The notes: generated by a model from the letters alone, not told the origin. A stretch of 13,787 bases of DNA from Clostridia bacterium (GCA_029010655.1 JAQXKW010000175.1:1-13787), one strand, 5' to 3'. Shown: positions 6,396-13,114, counted from the stretch's first letter. Numbers and translations are program-made.

Positions 6396-8063
6396 TTATC
6401 CCTCGACTGCCTTCCGCACTCTTTCCATATTGAATTTTTCACGGCGGTCATATGTGAAAATGCCGTTCATTTCCTGCATAACGTCCGTAAACTGGGTATA
6501 GCAGAAGCCGCATATATCCGGGTGAGCCCTTAGCACGGCGCAAAGGGCGGAGAGCCTTTCCACAAACTCGTCCTCGTTTTTCGGCGCCTCGCCATAGCCC
6601 CAAGGGTTTCCCGACTCCTGCGCTCCGTTTTCGTGAACTGCGTCCAAATCGTAAAAAGCGCCGCCGAATTCGGACACGAAATACGGAGATTTTCCGTCGT
6701 AGCCCTCGTTTCCCTCAACGCTGTTTATAAACGCACCCTCCGGGAATTTCCCGTAATGGGATGCGAAAACACGGGGGTTCTGCTCATAATCGTGAACGTC
6801 GTATATATCCGTCTGCGCCGAATGGACGTACCCGGAGGTGTCGATAACAAGACGGGTAGGGTCAAAGGCACGGGTTTGCGACACCGCCTTTTTTATAATA
6901 TCCTTATTATCTCCGGGAAAAGCCTCGTTAAACGGGCACCAGCCGATAATCGAGGGGTGGTTTACGTCACGGCAGAGGATTTCCTCCCATTCGTAAAGGA
7001 AAATATCCGTCGCCTCGGGACGGGATATGTCAAGCCCCCAGTTGGGGTATTCTCCCCAAAGGAGGAAGCCTTTTTTGTCCGCTTCAAAAATGTATTCCGG
7101 CTCAAACACCTTCATATGCATACGTGCGCCGTTAAAGCCTGCGGCAATACATCTGTCAATGTCCTCGGCAAAATCTGCGGGGTCGGCGGCGGTGTAAATC
7201 CCCTCCGGGTAGTACCCCTGATCCAGCACAAGCCGCATAAACAGGGGCTTTCCGTTGAGAAGAAGCTTTCTTCCCTCAGTTTCCACGCATCTCATGCCGA
7301 AATATGTATCAACCGTATCCTTTTCAAAGCTGAGGCGAACACCGTAGAGATTTCCCTGCCCTATGTCCCAAAGGTGAGGTGAGGGTACGGACACGCTGAA
7401 GGAGACGGTTTTCCCCTCTGTGCAGGCGCTCCCCACCATCTCGCCGCCGAAGGTTACTTCGGCAAAGACTTTTCCCGTTTCCGACAGCTCCACGGTAAAG
7501 TCCGCTTTTTCCCCTTTTACGTCGGGGAGAATTTTAACTGATTTTATATACTTTTCCGGAACGCTTTCCAGCCACACGGACTGCCATATGCCTGAGCATT
7601 TTGTGTAAAAGCACCCGTGAGGGGCGTCCGCCGCCTGCTTGCCGGAGGGCTGGAGAGGATTTGCCGTATCGTCAAAAGCCGTTACGGTTACGGTGTTTTC
7701 ACCTGGGCGCAAAAGCGCCGTAATATCAAGCTCTATGGGGGTATAGCCGCCAACGTGAACTCCTGCGCTGACGCCGTTTATCCACACTGTCGTTTCATAG
7801 TCGCATGCGCCTATGTGGAGCAGTACTCGCCCCTGCAAAAAACTTTCCGGCAGGGTAAAGGTGCGGCGGTATCTTACGTATTTTTCGTCCCTGCACTCTC
7901 CTATTCCGGAGGCGGAGGCTTCCGGCACAAAGGGCACGGTTATTTCTCTGTCGTATTCCCCGTTTTTTCCGTAGCCGAATTCCCATTTGCCGTTCAGGGA
8001 AAAGAAGGTGCCCTCTGCCCTGCGAAAATTCGGGCGGGGGTATTCGTTTCTTTTTACGCTCAT
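6396..8063 (-). CDS. Glycoside hydrolase family 2 (beta-galactosidase/glucuronidase superfamily)
   Basis: Retaining exo-beta-glycosidase of 555 residues in the three-domain GH2 core: jelly-roll sugar-binding domain (about 20-165; FSLNGKWEFG, YRRTFTLP, CDYETTVWING), immunoglobulin-like domain (about 170-260), and a TIM barrel (about 265-555). The acid/base is Glu380 in CPFNEAF and the nucleophile Glu465 in FVSEFGG. No signal peptide, so it acts inside the cell on an imported glycoside. At the C-terminus, where beta-glucuronidases carry NxKG before IF, this protein has EMNGIFTYDR, so glucuronidase activity is unlikely; galactosidase or another specificity is open. The start codon overlaps the ligase stop (ATGA), which implies translational coupling, and the SDR follows after 25 bases. 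It lacks the extra C-terminal domains of LacZ. Confidence 0.92.
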   Translation of the reverse strand: MSVKRNEYPRPNFRRAEGTFFSLNGKWEFGYGKNGEYDREITVPFVPEASASGIGECRDEKYVRYRRTFTLPESFLQGRVLLHIGACDYETTVWINGVSAGVHVGGYTPIELDITALLRPGENTVTVTAFDDTANPLQPSGKQAADAPHGCFYTKCSGIWQSVWLESVPEKYIKSVKILPDVKGEKADFTVELSETGKVFAEVTFGGEMVGSACTEGKTVSFSVSVPSPHLWDIGQGNLYGVRLSFEKDTVDTYFGMRCVETEGRKLLLNGKPLFMRLVLDQGYYPEGIYTAADPADFAEDIDRCIAAGFNGARMHMKVFEPEYIFEADKKGFLLWGEYPNWGLDISRPEATDIFLYEWEEILCRDVNHPSIIGWCPFNEAFPGDNKDIIKKAVSQTRAFDPTRLVIDTSGYVHSAQTDIYDVHDYEQNPRVFASHYGKFPEGAFINSVEGNEGYDGKSPYFVSEFGGAFYDLDAVHENGAQESGNPWGYGEAPKNEDEFVERLSALCAVLRAHPDICGFCYTQFTDVMQEMNGIFTYDRREKFNMERVRKAVEG

Positions 8064-9700
8064 TTTCTTATCTGCCGTTCTACAAGAGTCTCGTCTCCGC
8101 AGTAAATGCGGCGGAGCTTAGGTTTTTCAATCTTTCCTGTGGGGTTTCTGGGAACCTGTGCGAAAATAATCTTTTTGGGCCTTTTATAGCGGGGCAGACC
8201 CTCGCAGAAAGCGTTAATTTCTTCTTCTGTGGCGGAAAAGCCCTCTCTCAGCTCAATTATCGCCGCCGCTATCTCGCCCAGTCTCTCGTCGGGGAGACCT
8301 ATAACCGCAACGTCCTTGATTTTTTCGTTGGCTCTTAGGTAATCCTCTATCTGGACGGGATAAAGGTTTTCGCCGCCGGAGATAATAACGTCCTTTTTGC
8401 GGTCAACCAGATAAATAAAGCCTTCCTCGTCCTTTTTCGCCATGTCTCCAGTCAGGAGCCAGCCGTCACGGAGTATTTCCTCGGTGGCTTTGGGGTTTTT
8501 ATAATAGCAGAGCATAACTCCCGGACCCTTTACCGCAAGCTCGCCCACTTCGCCGTTTGGCACTTCCGCCCCGTCCGGTGCGATAATTTTAGCCTCCCAA
8601 AGATAGCCGGGAATGCCGATAGCGCCCACCTTTCTGATGTTTTCCACGCCTAAGTGAACGCATCCGGGACCGATTGACTCGGAAAGTCCGTAGTTGGTGT
8701 CGTACTGGTGATGGGGGAACTTTTCCTCCCACCGCTTTATAAGGCTTGGGGGAACGGGCTGTGCACCTATGTGCATGAGACGCCATTGGGACAGCCTGTA
8801 GTCTTCAAGCTTTATTTCGCCCCGGTCAATAGAATCCAGAATATCCTGCGCCCACGGCACAAGAAGCCATACTATTGTAACCTTTTCGTCGCTTACCGCC
8901 TGCATTATCCATTGGGGCTTCACCCCGCGGAGAATGACCGCACGGCTGCCTGAAATAAGGCTTCCGAACCAGTGCATTTTAGCTCCCGTGTGATAAAGGG
9001 GAGGAATGCAGAGGAAAACGTCGTCACGGGTCTGCCCGTGGTGCTTCTGCTCTGTAAGCGCAGAGCAGAAAAGAGCCTTGTGGGCGTGAAGAATAGCTTT
9101 AGGAAAGCCGGTAGTGCCGGACGAAAAATAGATTGCCGCATGGTCGTCCTCAGTAAGGGCGATGGGCGGGGGATTTACGGAGCAGTATGCAACGTATTTG
9201 CTGAAGGGCTCCGCCTCCTCGGGAACGTCTTCTCCCACAAAGAAGAAGTGGCGAATGCCGGAAAGCTCTCCCTTGACTGCCGCAATTCTGTCAACAAACT
9301 CGGGGCCGTAGATTAAAACGGAGGAATCGGACAGCTCAAGACAGTATTTGATTTCCTCGGCGGTGTATCTGTAATTGAGAGGAACCGCAAGGGCGCCGCA
9401 CTTGAGTATTCCGAAATATACGGGGAGCCACTCAAGGCAGTTCATCATAAGAATAGCCACCTTGTCGCCCTTTTTGACTCCGCGGGTCAGCAACAGATTG
9501 GCGGCTCTGTTGGCTTCCATGTCAAACTGACGCCATGTCACAGAACGGCGATATTTGTCGCCGCTGGCGTTGACGATAAGGCTGTATTCACGCCACGTGG
9601 TCGCATGATCTGGCTGATTGGCAGGGTTAATTTCAACAAGAGCTTCCTCGTCGGGAAAAAGCCTTGCATTTCTTTCAAGAGCGTCAACGATAGTATTCAT
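8060..9700 (-). CDS. Acyl-CoA synthetase-like AMP-dependent ligase
   Basis: ANL-superfamily enzyme that activates a carboxylic acid with ATP to the acyl-AMP and passes it to CoA; 546 residues, cytosolic. All core motifs are present: P-loop YFSSGTTGFPKA (191-202), YGLSES (337-342), TGD with Asp419, the hinge DRKKDVIISGGENLYP (433-448) and the catalytic lysine in PRNPTGKIEK (Lys523). The overall type is FadD/medium-to-long-chain rather than the shorter PaaK type, but the acid cannot be read from sequence. The ATG at 9700 has an AAGGA ribosome site. It lies directly behind the T-box terminator, so it is the first gene under T-box control. If the specifier is Tyr, an aryl acid such as 4-hydroxyphenylacetate is a testable substrate; this is inference. 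Confidence 0.93.
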   Translation of the reverse strand: MNTIVDALERNARLFPDEEALVEINPANQPDHATTWREYSLIVNASGDKYRRSVTWRQFDMEANRAANLLLTRGVKKGDKVAILMMNCLEWLPVYFGILKCGALAVPLNYRYTAEEIKYCLELSDSSVLIYGPEFVDRIAAVKGELSGIRHFFFVGEDVPEEAEPFSKYVAYCSVNPPPIALTEDDHAAIYFSSGTTGFPKAILHAHKALFCSALTEQKHHGQTRDDVFLCIPPLYHTGAKMHWFGSLISGSRAVILRGVKPQWIMQAVSDEKVTIVWLLVPWAQDILDSIDRGEIKLEDYRLSQWRLMHIGAQPVPPSLIKRWEEKFPHHQYDTNYGLSESIGPGCVHLGVENIRKVGAIGIPGYLWEAKIIAPDGAEVPNGEVGELAVKGPGVMLCYYKNPKATEEILRDGWLLTGDMAKKDEEGFIYLVDRKKDVIISGGENLYPVQIEDYLRANEKIKDVAVIGLPDERLGEIAAAIIELREGFSATEEEINAFCEGLPRYKRPKKIIFAQVPRNPTGKIEKPKLRRIYCGDETLVERQIRK

Positions 9701-9723
9701 AACTCATTCCTTCTCATAGTTTT

Positions 9724-10018
9724 TAATAAAAAAGCCCTCTTGAAGAACACTTCAAGAGGACGGGAAAACCGCGGGACCACCTCAATTACCTTTCCTTCGG
9801 GAAAGGTCGCTTACGGGCACGTCGGGATTTGCGATTATGCCCTGCATCTGTAACGGGAAGCCCCCGTCGCCGCCTGCCCCGACGGGCGGTGCGAAACTCC
9901 CGGAATGTAATTCGCCCGTCGGGACCCTGCCGTCTTACACCGCCGACGGCTCTCTGCAAGGCTTTCGGGACAGGCTACTGAATTTCCGATCACAGCTTTT
10001 CTTCTTTTTTATTATACG
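9724..10018 (-). promoter_or_regulatory. T-box riboswitch, probable tyrosine (UAC) specifier
   Basis: A leader RNA that senses uncharged tRNA and allows read-through when it binds. On the minus strand: AGTA (9976-9979) opens the specifier loop; GCCTGTC (9969-9975) pairs with GACGGGC (9914-9920); the GA motif AGAGAG is at 9950-9955; an apical hairpin GCCGTC/GACGGC lies at 9945-9950 and 9929-9934. GAAT (9910-9913) is then followed by TAC (9907-9909) and A, the usual GAAN-codon-A layout, so the specifier reads UAC. Stem III is CCTTTCC-CGAA-GGAAAGG (9789-9806). The T-box AATTGAGGTGGTCCCGCGG (9769-9787) holds UGGU (9776-9779), which would pair with an ACCA tRNA end; bacterial tRNA-Tyr has discriminator A. 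The competing terminator is at 9728-9759. The tRNA assignment is less sure than the T-box itself. Confidence 0.92.
9728..9759 (-). terminator. T-box intrinsic terminator
   Basis: A perfect 10-base stem (CCTCTTGAAG / CTTCAAGAGG, 9736-9745 and 9750-9759) with a four-base loop is followed on the minus strand by GC and T6. It lies 27 bases before the ligase ATG and immediately after the T-box sequence. Confidence 0.9.
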
Positions 10019-10023
10019 AGAGG

Positions 10024-10052
10024 ATTTTAACATAGCAGGGCGTCTTTGTCAA
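10024..10052 (-). promoter_or_regulatory. Strong sigma-A promoter of the T-box operon
   Basis: On the minus strand a perfect TTGACA (10047-10052) and TAAAAT (10024-10029) are 17 bases apart. The transcript should start near 10017, giving a leader of about 315 bases. It is back to back with the cca promoter. Confidence 0.85.
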
Positions 10053-10074
10053 GGGTTTTGGGAAAAATCCTTTG

Positions 10075-10103
10075 TTGACTTTCGCCCACGGCGGTTATAT
10101 AAT
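10075..10103 (+). promoter_or_regulatory. Sigma-A promoter of cca
   Basis: TTGACT (10075-10080), a 17-base spacer and a perfect TATAAT (10098-10103), about 30 bases before the ATG at 10135. It is divergent from the T-box promoter, with only 22 bases between the two -35 boxes. Confidence 0.85.
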
Positions 10104-10134
10104 ATTTATAATATTTCGGAAGGGAGGGACTTAA

Positions 10135-11499
10135 ATGAGTATGAATATTCCGGAGGACGTTACGGCAGTTCTCCGTGTCCTTGAAGCCCATGGAATTCCC
10201 GCCTATCCCGTGGGGGGCTGTGTGAGAGACTATGTTCTGGGAACGGAGCCCCACGATTACGATATAGCGGCAGAAGCTACCCCGGAGGAGCTTTGCCGTG
10301 CCGCCGAGGGCTTTCGCACCGTGGAGGCGGGGCTTTCCTTCGGCACGCTGAGAATTATCTCCGGCAAAACAGAGGTTGAAGTAACCTGCTGCCGTTCAGA
10401 CGGCACATACCGTGACTGCCGCCGCCCCGACAGCGTGGTTTACAACAAAAGTCTTTCCGACGACCTTGCTCGCCGTGATTTCACCGTAAACGCCATGGCA
10501 TATTCAAAAAAAGACGGCGTTATAGACCCCTTCGGTGGGAGGGCAGACGCCGAAAATAAAATTATCCGTGCCGTAGGCGACCCTGCCGCAAGATTTCGGG
10601 AGGATGCGCTGAGAATTATCAGGGCTTTGCGCTTTTCGTCGGTGCTGGGCTTTGAAATAGAGGAAAGCACCGCCGCCGCAATCCATTCCCTGCACGGGCT
10701 TCTCGATAATATCGCCGCAGAGCGGATTTTTTCGGAGCTGAAAAAACTGCTGTGCGGAAAAAATGTTTTCGACGTGCTGATGAAATATTCCGACGTTTTT
10801 TGCCGCATTATTCCCGAAATGACCCCCTCCGTGGGCTTCGACCAAAAAAGTCCTTATCACATATACGACGTTTACGAGCATATAGCGAGAACCGTGGCTC
10901 TTTGTCCCCCCGATGAAATTCTCCGCCTTACAATGCTGTTCCACGATATAGGAAAGCCTTATTCCTACACGGAGGAGGAAAGCGGAGTAAGACATTTCAA
11001 GGGGCACCCGGAGGTCAGCGCAGAAATAACGGAGAAGGCTCTCCGCAGACTTAAAGCGGATAACGCAACGGTGGAAAAAACGGTCTTCTTGGTGAAATAT
11101 CACGACGTAAGACCCGAGCCCACCGAAAGGTCAATGCGGCGCTATCTTATAAAAACGGGCTTCGAGGGAGCAAGGCTTCTCTTTCAGGTGCGCCGCGCGG
11201 ACACGCTGGCTCATTCGGAAAAAAGCATGGCAGAGCTTGAAAAAATAGAGCTGGAAGAAAAAATAACCGATAAGCTGGAAAGGGAAAACGCCTGTATAAA
11301 AATTTCCGACCTTGCCATAGGCGGCAGAGACCTTATGGAAATGGGCTTTGGAGAAGGACCCCTTATCGGCGAAATTCTGTCGTATCTTCTGTGCGCTGTC
11401 GCCGACGGGGAGTGCGAAAACAAGGAGGCGGCTCTGAAAAGTGCCGTTCTCACAGGAAAATTCGGAAAGAATATGCAAACTGCTGAAAATAATTATTGA
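10135..11499 (+). CDS. cca: CCA tRNA nucleotidyltransferase with HD domain
   Basis: Class II nucleotidyltransferase that adds or repairs the CCA end of tRNAs. The 454 residues hold the head domain with GGCVRD (27-32), the metal-binding DYD (41-43), RRDFTVNAMAY (113-123) and DPFGG (131-135), then the neck motif RIIRALRFS (160-168) with IAAERIFSELKKLL after it. A C-terminal HD domain with LFHDIGKP (His270-Asp271) and KGHPEVSAEI follows, as in the longer Firmicutes and E. coli-type enzymes with phosphohydrolase activity. Poly(A) polymerase I is the main alternative for this fold. The ATG at 10135 has GGGAGG about 8 bases upstream; a second in-frame ATG is two codons later. It has its own promoter. 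No terminator is visible after it, because the promoter of the next gene overlaps its stop codon. Confidence 0.95.
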   Translation: MSMNIPEDVTAVLRVLEAHGIPAYPVGGCVRDYVLGTEPHDYDIAAEATPEELCRAAEGFRTVEAGLSFGTLRIISGKTEVEVTCCRSDGTYRDCRRPDSVVYNKSLSDDLARRDFTVNAMAYSKKDGVIDPFGGRADAENKIIRAVGDPAARFREDALRIIRALRFSSVLGFEIEESTAAAIHSLHGLLDNIAAERIFSELKKLLCGKNVFDVLMKYSDVFCRIIPEMTPSVGFDQKSPYHIYDVYEHIARTVALCPPDEILRLTMLFHDIGKPYSYTEEESGVRHFKGHPEVSAEITEKALRRLKADNATVEKTVFLVKYHDVRPEPTERSMRRYLIKTGFEGARLLFQVRRADTLAHSEKSMAELEKIELEEKITDKLERENACIKISDLAIGGRDLMEMGFGEGPLIGEILSYLLCAVADGECENKEAALKSAVLTGKFGKNMQTAENNY

Positions 11500-11524
11500 A
11501 TTTTTCAAATATATATGATATAAT
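11496..11524 (+). promoter_or_regulatory. Sigma-A promoter of the cohesin-dockerin gene, overlapping the cca stop
   Basis: TTGAAT (11496-11501) contains the TGA stop of cca. After a 17-base spacer comes TATAAT (11519-11524), about 32 bases before the ATG at 11557. The gene can thus be expressed alone or by read-through from cca. Confidence 0.8.
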
Positions 11525-11556
11525 TACTGTGTATTACAATGTTCGGAGGCTTTATT

Positions 11557-12243
11557 ATGAAAACAAAAAGAATTACGGCGCTTGTTCTGTGTATGGCTGT
11601 GCTTTTCTGCACCGTGTTTTCCCTTGCGGTTTCTTCTTCTGCCGCAAGCCTTGCCACACTTAACGGAGTATATACCGTTGAAGAAGGCAAGCTGACCTTA
11701 ACCGTTTCACTTGGCTCAAACCCCGGTATTAACACCCTTGTGGCACGGCTCGGATATGACAGCGATGCGCTGACGCTTCTGTCCGTTACAAACGGCACCG
11801 TTTTTTCCGAAGCCAATAACGGAAGCATGTTTGAGGTAAATTTCGCAAACAATCCCCTTGTTCTTTACTTTGAGGAAAACAGCATAGGCAATATTACCGC
11901 CAACGGCGTTGTTGCAACGCTGGAGTTTACGGTAAACGAACAGAAGGAAGACTACGGCTTTAAGCTCACCGTTGATAACGACAACACCTTCGGCTGCGGA
12001 GAGGGCATAGTTCCCGTTGACGTACCCTTTGCGGAGCCCACCGTTAAGGAATTCACCGTAATTCCGGGCGATGTAAACGGCGACGGCAAGGTTAATGCGG
12101 TTGACGGAAACCTTATTAAGAAAATTGTTCTCGGAAGCACAACCCCCACCCCCGCCGAGCAGGCAGCCAGCGACCTTAACGGCGACGGCAAGGTCAACGC
12201 AGTTGACTCGAACCTTCTGAAGAAGCTTATTCTGGGCGCATAA
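11557..12243 (+). CDS. Secreted cohesin-dockerin protein (small adaptor-scaffoldin-like)
   Basis: A 228-residue exported protein with three parts. Residues 1-30 are a signal peptide (MKTKR, hydrophobic core, VSSSAA). Residues about 35-160 form a cohesin-like beta sandwich (LTLTVSLGSNPGINTLVARLGYDSDALTLLSV, then VVATLEFTV). Residues 169-228 are a type I dockerin, with two calcium loops DVNGDGKVNAVD (172-183) and DLNGDGKVNAVD (206-217), each followed by a NL(I/L)KK helix. Cohesin and dockerin domains bind each other in cellulosome assembly. One of each in a small protein resembles adaptor scaffoldins such as ScaC of Ruminococcus flavefaciens, by architecture only. The two dockerin loops are almost identical also at DNA level, and have Ala-Val at the usual recognition positions. 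The ATG at 11557 is chosen because GGAGG lies 8 bases before it; the in-frame ATG at 11539 lies upstream of that site and would spoil the signal peptide. Confidence 0.9.
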   Translation: MKTKRITALVLCMAVLFCTVFSLAVSSSAASLATLNGVYTVEEGKLTLTVSLGSNPGINTLVARLGYDSDALTLLSVTNGTVFSEANNGSMFEVNFANNPLVLYFEENSIGNITANGVVATLEFTVNEQKEDYGFKLTVDNDNTFGCGEGIVPVDVPFAEPTVKEFTVIPGDVNGDGKVNAVDGNLIKKIVLGSTTPTPAEQAASDLNGDGKVNAVDSNLLKKLILGA

Positions 12244-12297
12244 TTTGCTGTCCGAAGGGTGCTCTGCTTCGGCAGTACGCCCGAAAAAGAATATATG

Positions 12298-12339
12298 AAC
12301 CCCCGTATGGGGTGCGCCGCACCCCATACGGGGGTTTTT
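12298..12339 (+). terminator. Intrinsic terminator of the cohesin-dockerin gene
   Basis: A perfect 16-base stem (12300-12315 with 12319-12334; CCCCCGTATGGGGTGC on the left arm) with a three-base loop and T5. It lies 55 bases after the stop at 12243. A weaker CCGAAG/CTTCGG pairing lies in between (12252-12272). Confidence 0.92.
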
Positions 12340-12355
12340 GCAAAAATGAATGAAA

Positions 12356-12438
12356 ATATGCCGAAGGCATATATCATCTGCGAAGCAGATATCATACCCG
12401 CAGGGTATATCATCCGTTCCGAAAGGAACGGATATCAT
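12356..12438 (+). repeat. Left hairpin array (four units, ATATCAT linker)
   Basis: Four perfect hairpins in a row: ATATGCC-GAA-GGCATAT (12356-12372), ATCTGC-GAA-GCAGAT (12376-12390), ATACCC-GCA-GGGTAT (12394-12408) and ATCCGTTCC-GAAA-GGAACGGAT (12412-12433). Stem sequences differ completely, but the loop type and the linker ATCAT after each stem are constant, so the conserved parts are the linker and the structure. It lies at the 3' side of the four-helix-bundle gene. Confidence 0.92.
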
Positions 12439-12442
12439 TGAA

Positions 12443-12458
12443 AAAAGCTCGCTTTTGC
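12443..12458 (-). terminator. Possible weak terminator of the four-helix-bundle gene
   Basis: On the minus strand AAAAG-CGAG-CTTTT is followed by more T, about 60 bases beyond the stop at 12515. The stem is short and AT-rich, so transcripts may run on into the left hairpin array. Confidence 0.35.
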
Positions 12459-12514
12459 ACTTTTTCTTTTGTGATTATACGACAGAATAGAACAATTACT
12501 AAATAATACACAGA

Positions 12515-12859
12515 CTACGGTTTTTCTTTTAATGTTTTACAACTTGAAATTAACATTCTCCTAATACGCCCACATAGATTTCTATGTTTCTTATATGTAT
12601 CTTCGTCTATGACATTTGTATTGAACAAGAGTTGTAACCATCCCTCTGTTTCACTGCACTCTTTTAGAGATATTTCAAATTTTGAAAGCATATCTGCCCT
12701 ACTTTGACCGTAGTTTGCTTCTCTGATATTCGCATAAACGCTGCTTGAACTTTTGCGGATTTGAAACAATGTATTAGTCGGTGCATTTATATTTTGGCAA
12801 AGCAACTCGATATCGGTAGCAAGTTGTTCCGAATAAAGTAACATATAATTCTTAGGCAT
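12515..12859 (-). CDS. Four-helix-bundle protein (S23 / 23S rRNA intervening-sequence family)
   Basis: A 114-residue all-helical protein of the family first seen encoded in 23S rRNA intervening sequences of spirochaetes and related to the Avd protein of diversity-generating retroelements. Family wording is clear: SSSSVYANIREANYGQSRADMLSKFEISLKECSETEGWLQLL (about 37-79). The C-terminal helix is basic (GRIRRMLISSCKTLKEK). Family members form ring-like pentamers that bind nucleic acid; the biochemical role is not settled. The gene is much AT-richer than its neighbours and sits alone between two hairpin arrays, in intergenic DNA rather than in an rRNA gene. The ATG at 12859 has only a weak AAGGA site. 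The promoter at 12883-12911 lies in an inverted repeat. No reverse transcriptase or variable repeat is present in the window. Confidence 0.88.
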   Translation of the reverse strand: MPKNYMLLYSEQLATDIELLCQNINAPTNTLFQIRKSSSSVYANIREANYGQSRADMLSKFEISLKECSETEGWLQLLFNTNVIDEDTYKKHRNLCGRIRRMLISSCKTLKEKP

Positions 12860-12875
12860 AACATCACTTCCTTTT

Positions 12876-12904
12876 CATAACGATTATACCACACAATCGT
12901 TATG
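12876..12904. repeat. Perfect inverted repeat around the four-helix-bundle promoter
   Basis: CATAACGATT (12876-12885) and AATCGTTATG (12895-12904) form a perfect 10-base inverted repeat with a 9-base centre. The right-hand part of the -10 box and most of the promoter spacer are inside it, so it is a candidate operator, possibly for the protein itself. Confidence 0.7.
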
Positions 12905-12911
12905 AAATCAA
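12883..12911 (-). promoter_or_regulatory. Sigma-A promoter of the four-helix-bundle gene
   Basis: On the minus strand TTGATT (12906-12911) and TATAAT (12883-12888) are separated by 17 bases. The -35 overlaps the first hairpin of the right array (12909-12925). Only about 24 bases separate the -10 from the ATG, so the leader is very short. Confidence 0.7.
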
Positions 12912-13079
12912 CGCCGCAGGCGTTGCATCTCATCAATTCCGCAGGAATTGTATATCATCAAAGCGGAACGCTTTGTATATCATCATTGCGAAAGCAAATA
13001 CAGCCTGCGGCTGATGATATACGCCTGCGGCGATGATATACACGCTGCGCGTGATGATATACCATTGCTTTCGCAATGG
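12909..13079. repeat. Right hairpin array (eight units, strand switch in the middle)
   Basis: Units 1-4 read on the plus strand: CAACGCC-GCA-GGCGTTG (12909-12925), CAATTCC-GCA-GGAATTG (12934-12950), CAAAGCG-GAA-CGCTTTG (12959-12975), TTGC-GAAA-GCAA (12986-12997). Their linker is TATATCATC and their centres are 25 bases apart. Units 5-8 are in the opposite sense: CAGCC-TGC-GGCTG (13001-13013), CGCC-TGC-GGCG (13022-13032), CACGC-TGC-GCGTG (13041-13053), CCATTGC-TTTC-GCAATGG (13062-13079). Their linker is GATGATATA, the complement of the first. Stems differ; loops and linkers are constant. Confidence 0.92.
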
Positions 13080-13081
13080 AT

Positions 13082-13114
13082 AAAAAAATCTCGTTCCGAA
13101 GAACGAGATTTTTT
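13082..13114 (-). terminator. Intrinsic terminator of tRNA-Arg
   Basis: A 14-base perfect stem ending in A/T runs (TCTCGTTC core, 13083-13096 with 13101-13114) around a four-base loop. On the minus strand it follows the CCA end directly and ends in T7. It also separates the tRNA from the right hairpin array. Confidence 0.88.

Noticed and set aside
6633..7382. A 249-codon plus-strand frame opposite the glycoside hydrolase
   Set aside because: No domain, ribosome site or promoter. The opposite strand encodes a complete GH2 enzyme with both catalytic glutamates.
12515..12859. Diversity-generating retroelement (Avd) cassette
   Set aside because: The protein belongs to the wider family, but there is no reverse transcriptase, no template/variable repeat pair and no target gene in the window.
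12356..13079. CRISPR array
   Set aside because: The constant part is only 5-9 bases of linker, and the variable parts are palindromes rather than unique spacers of equal length. No cas gene is present.
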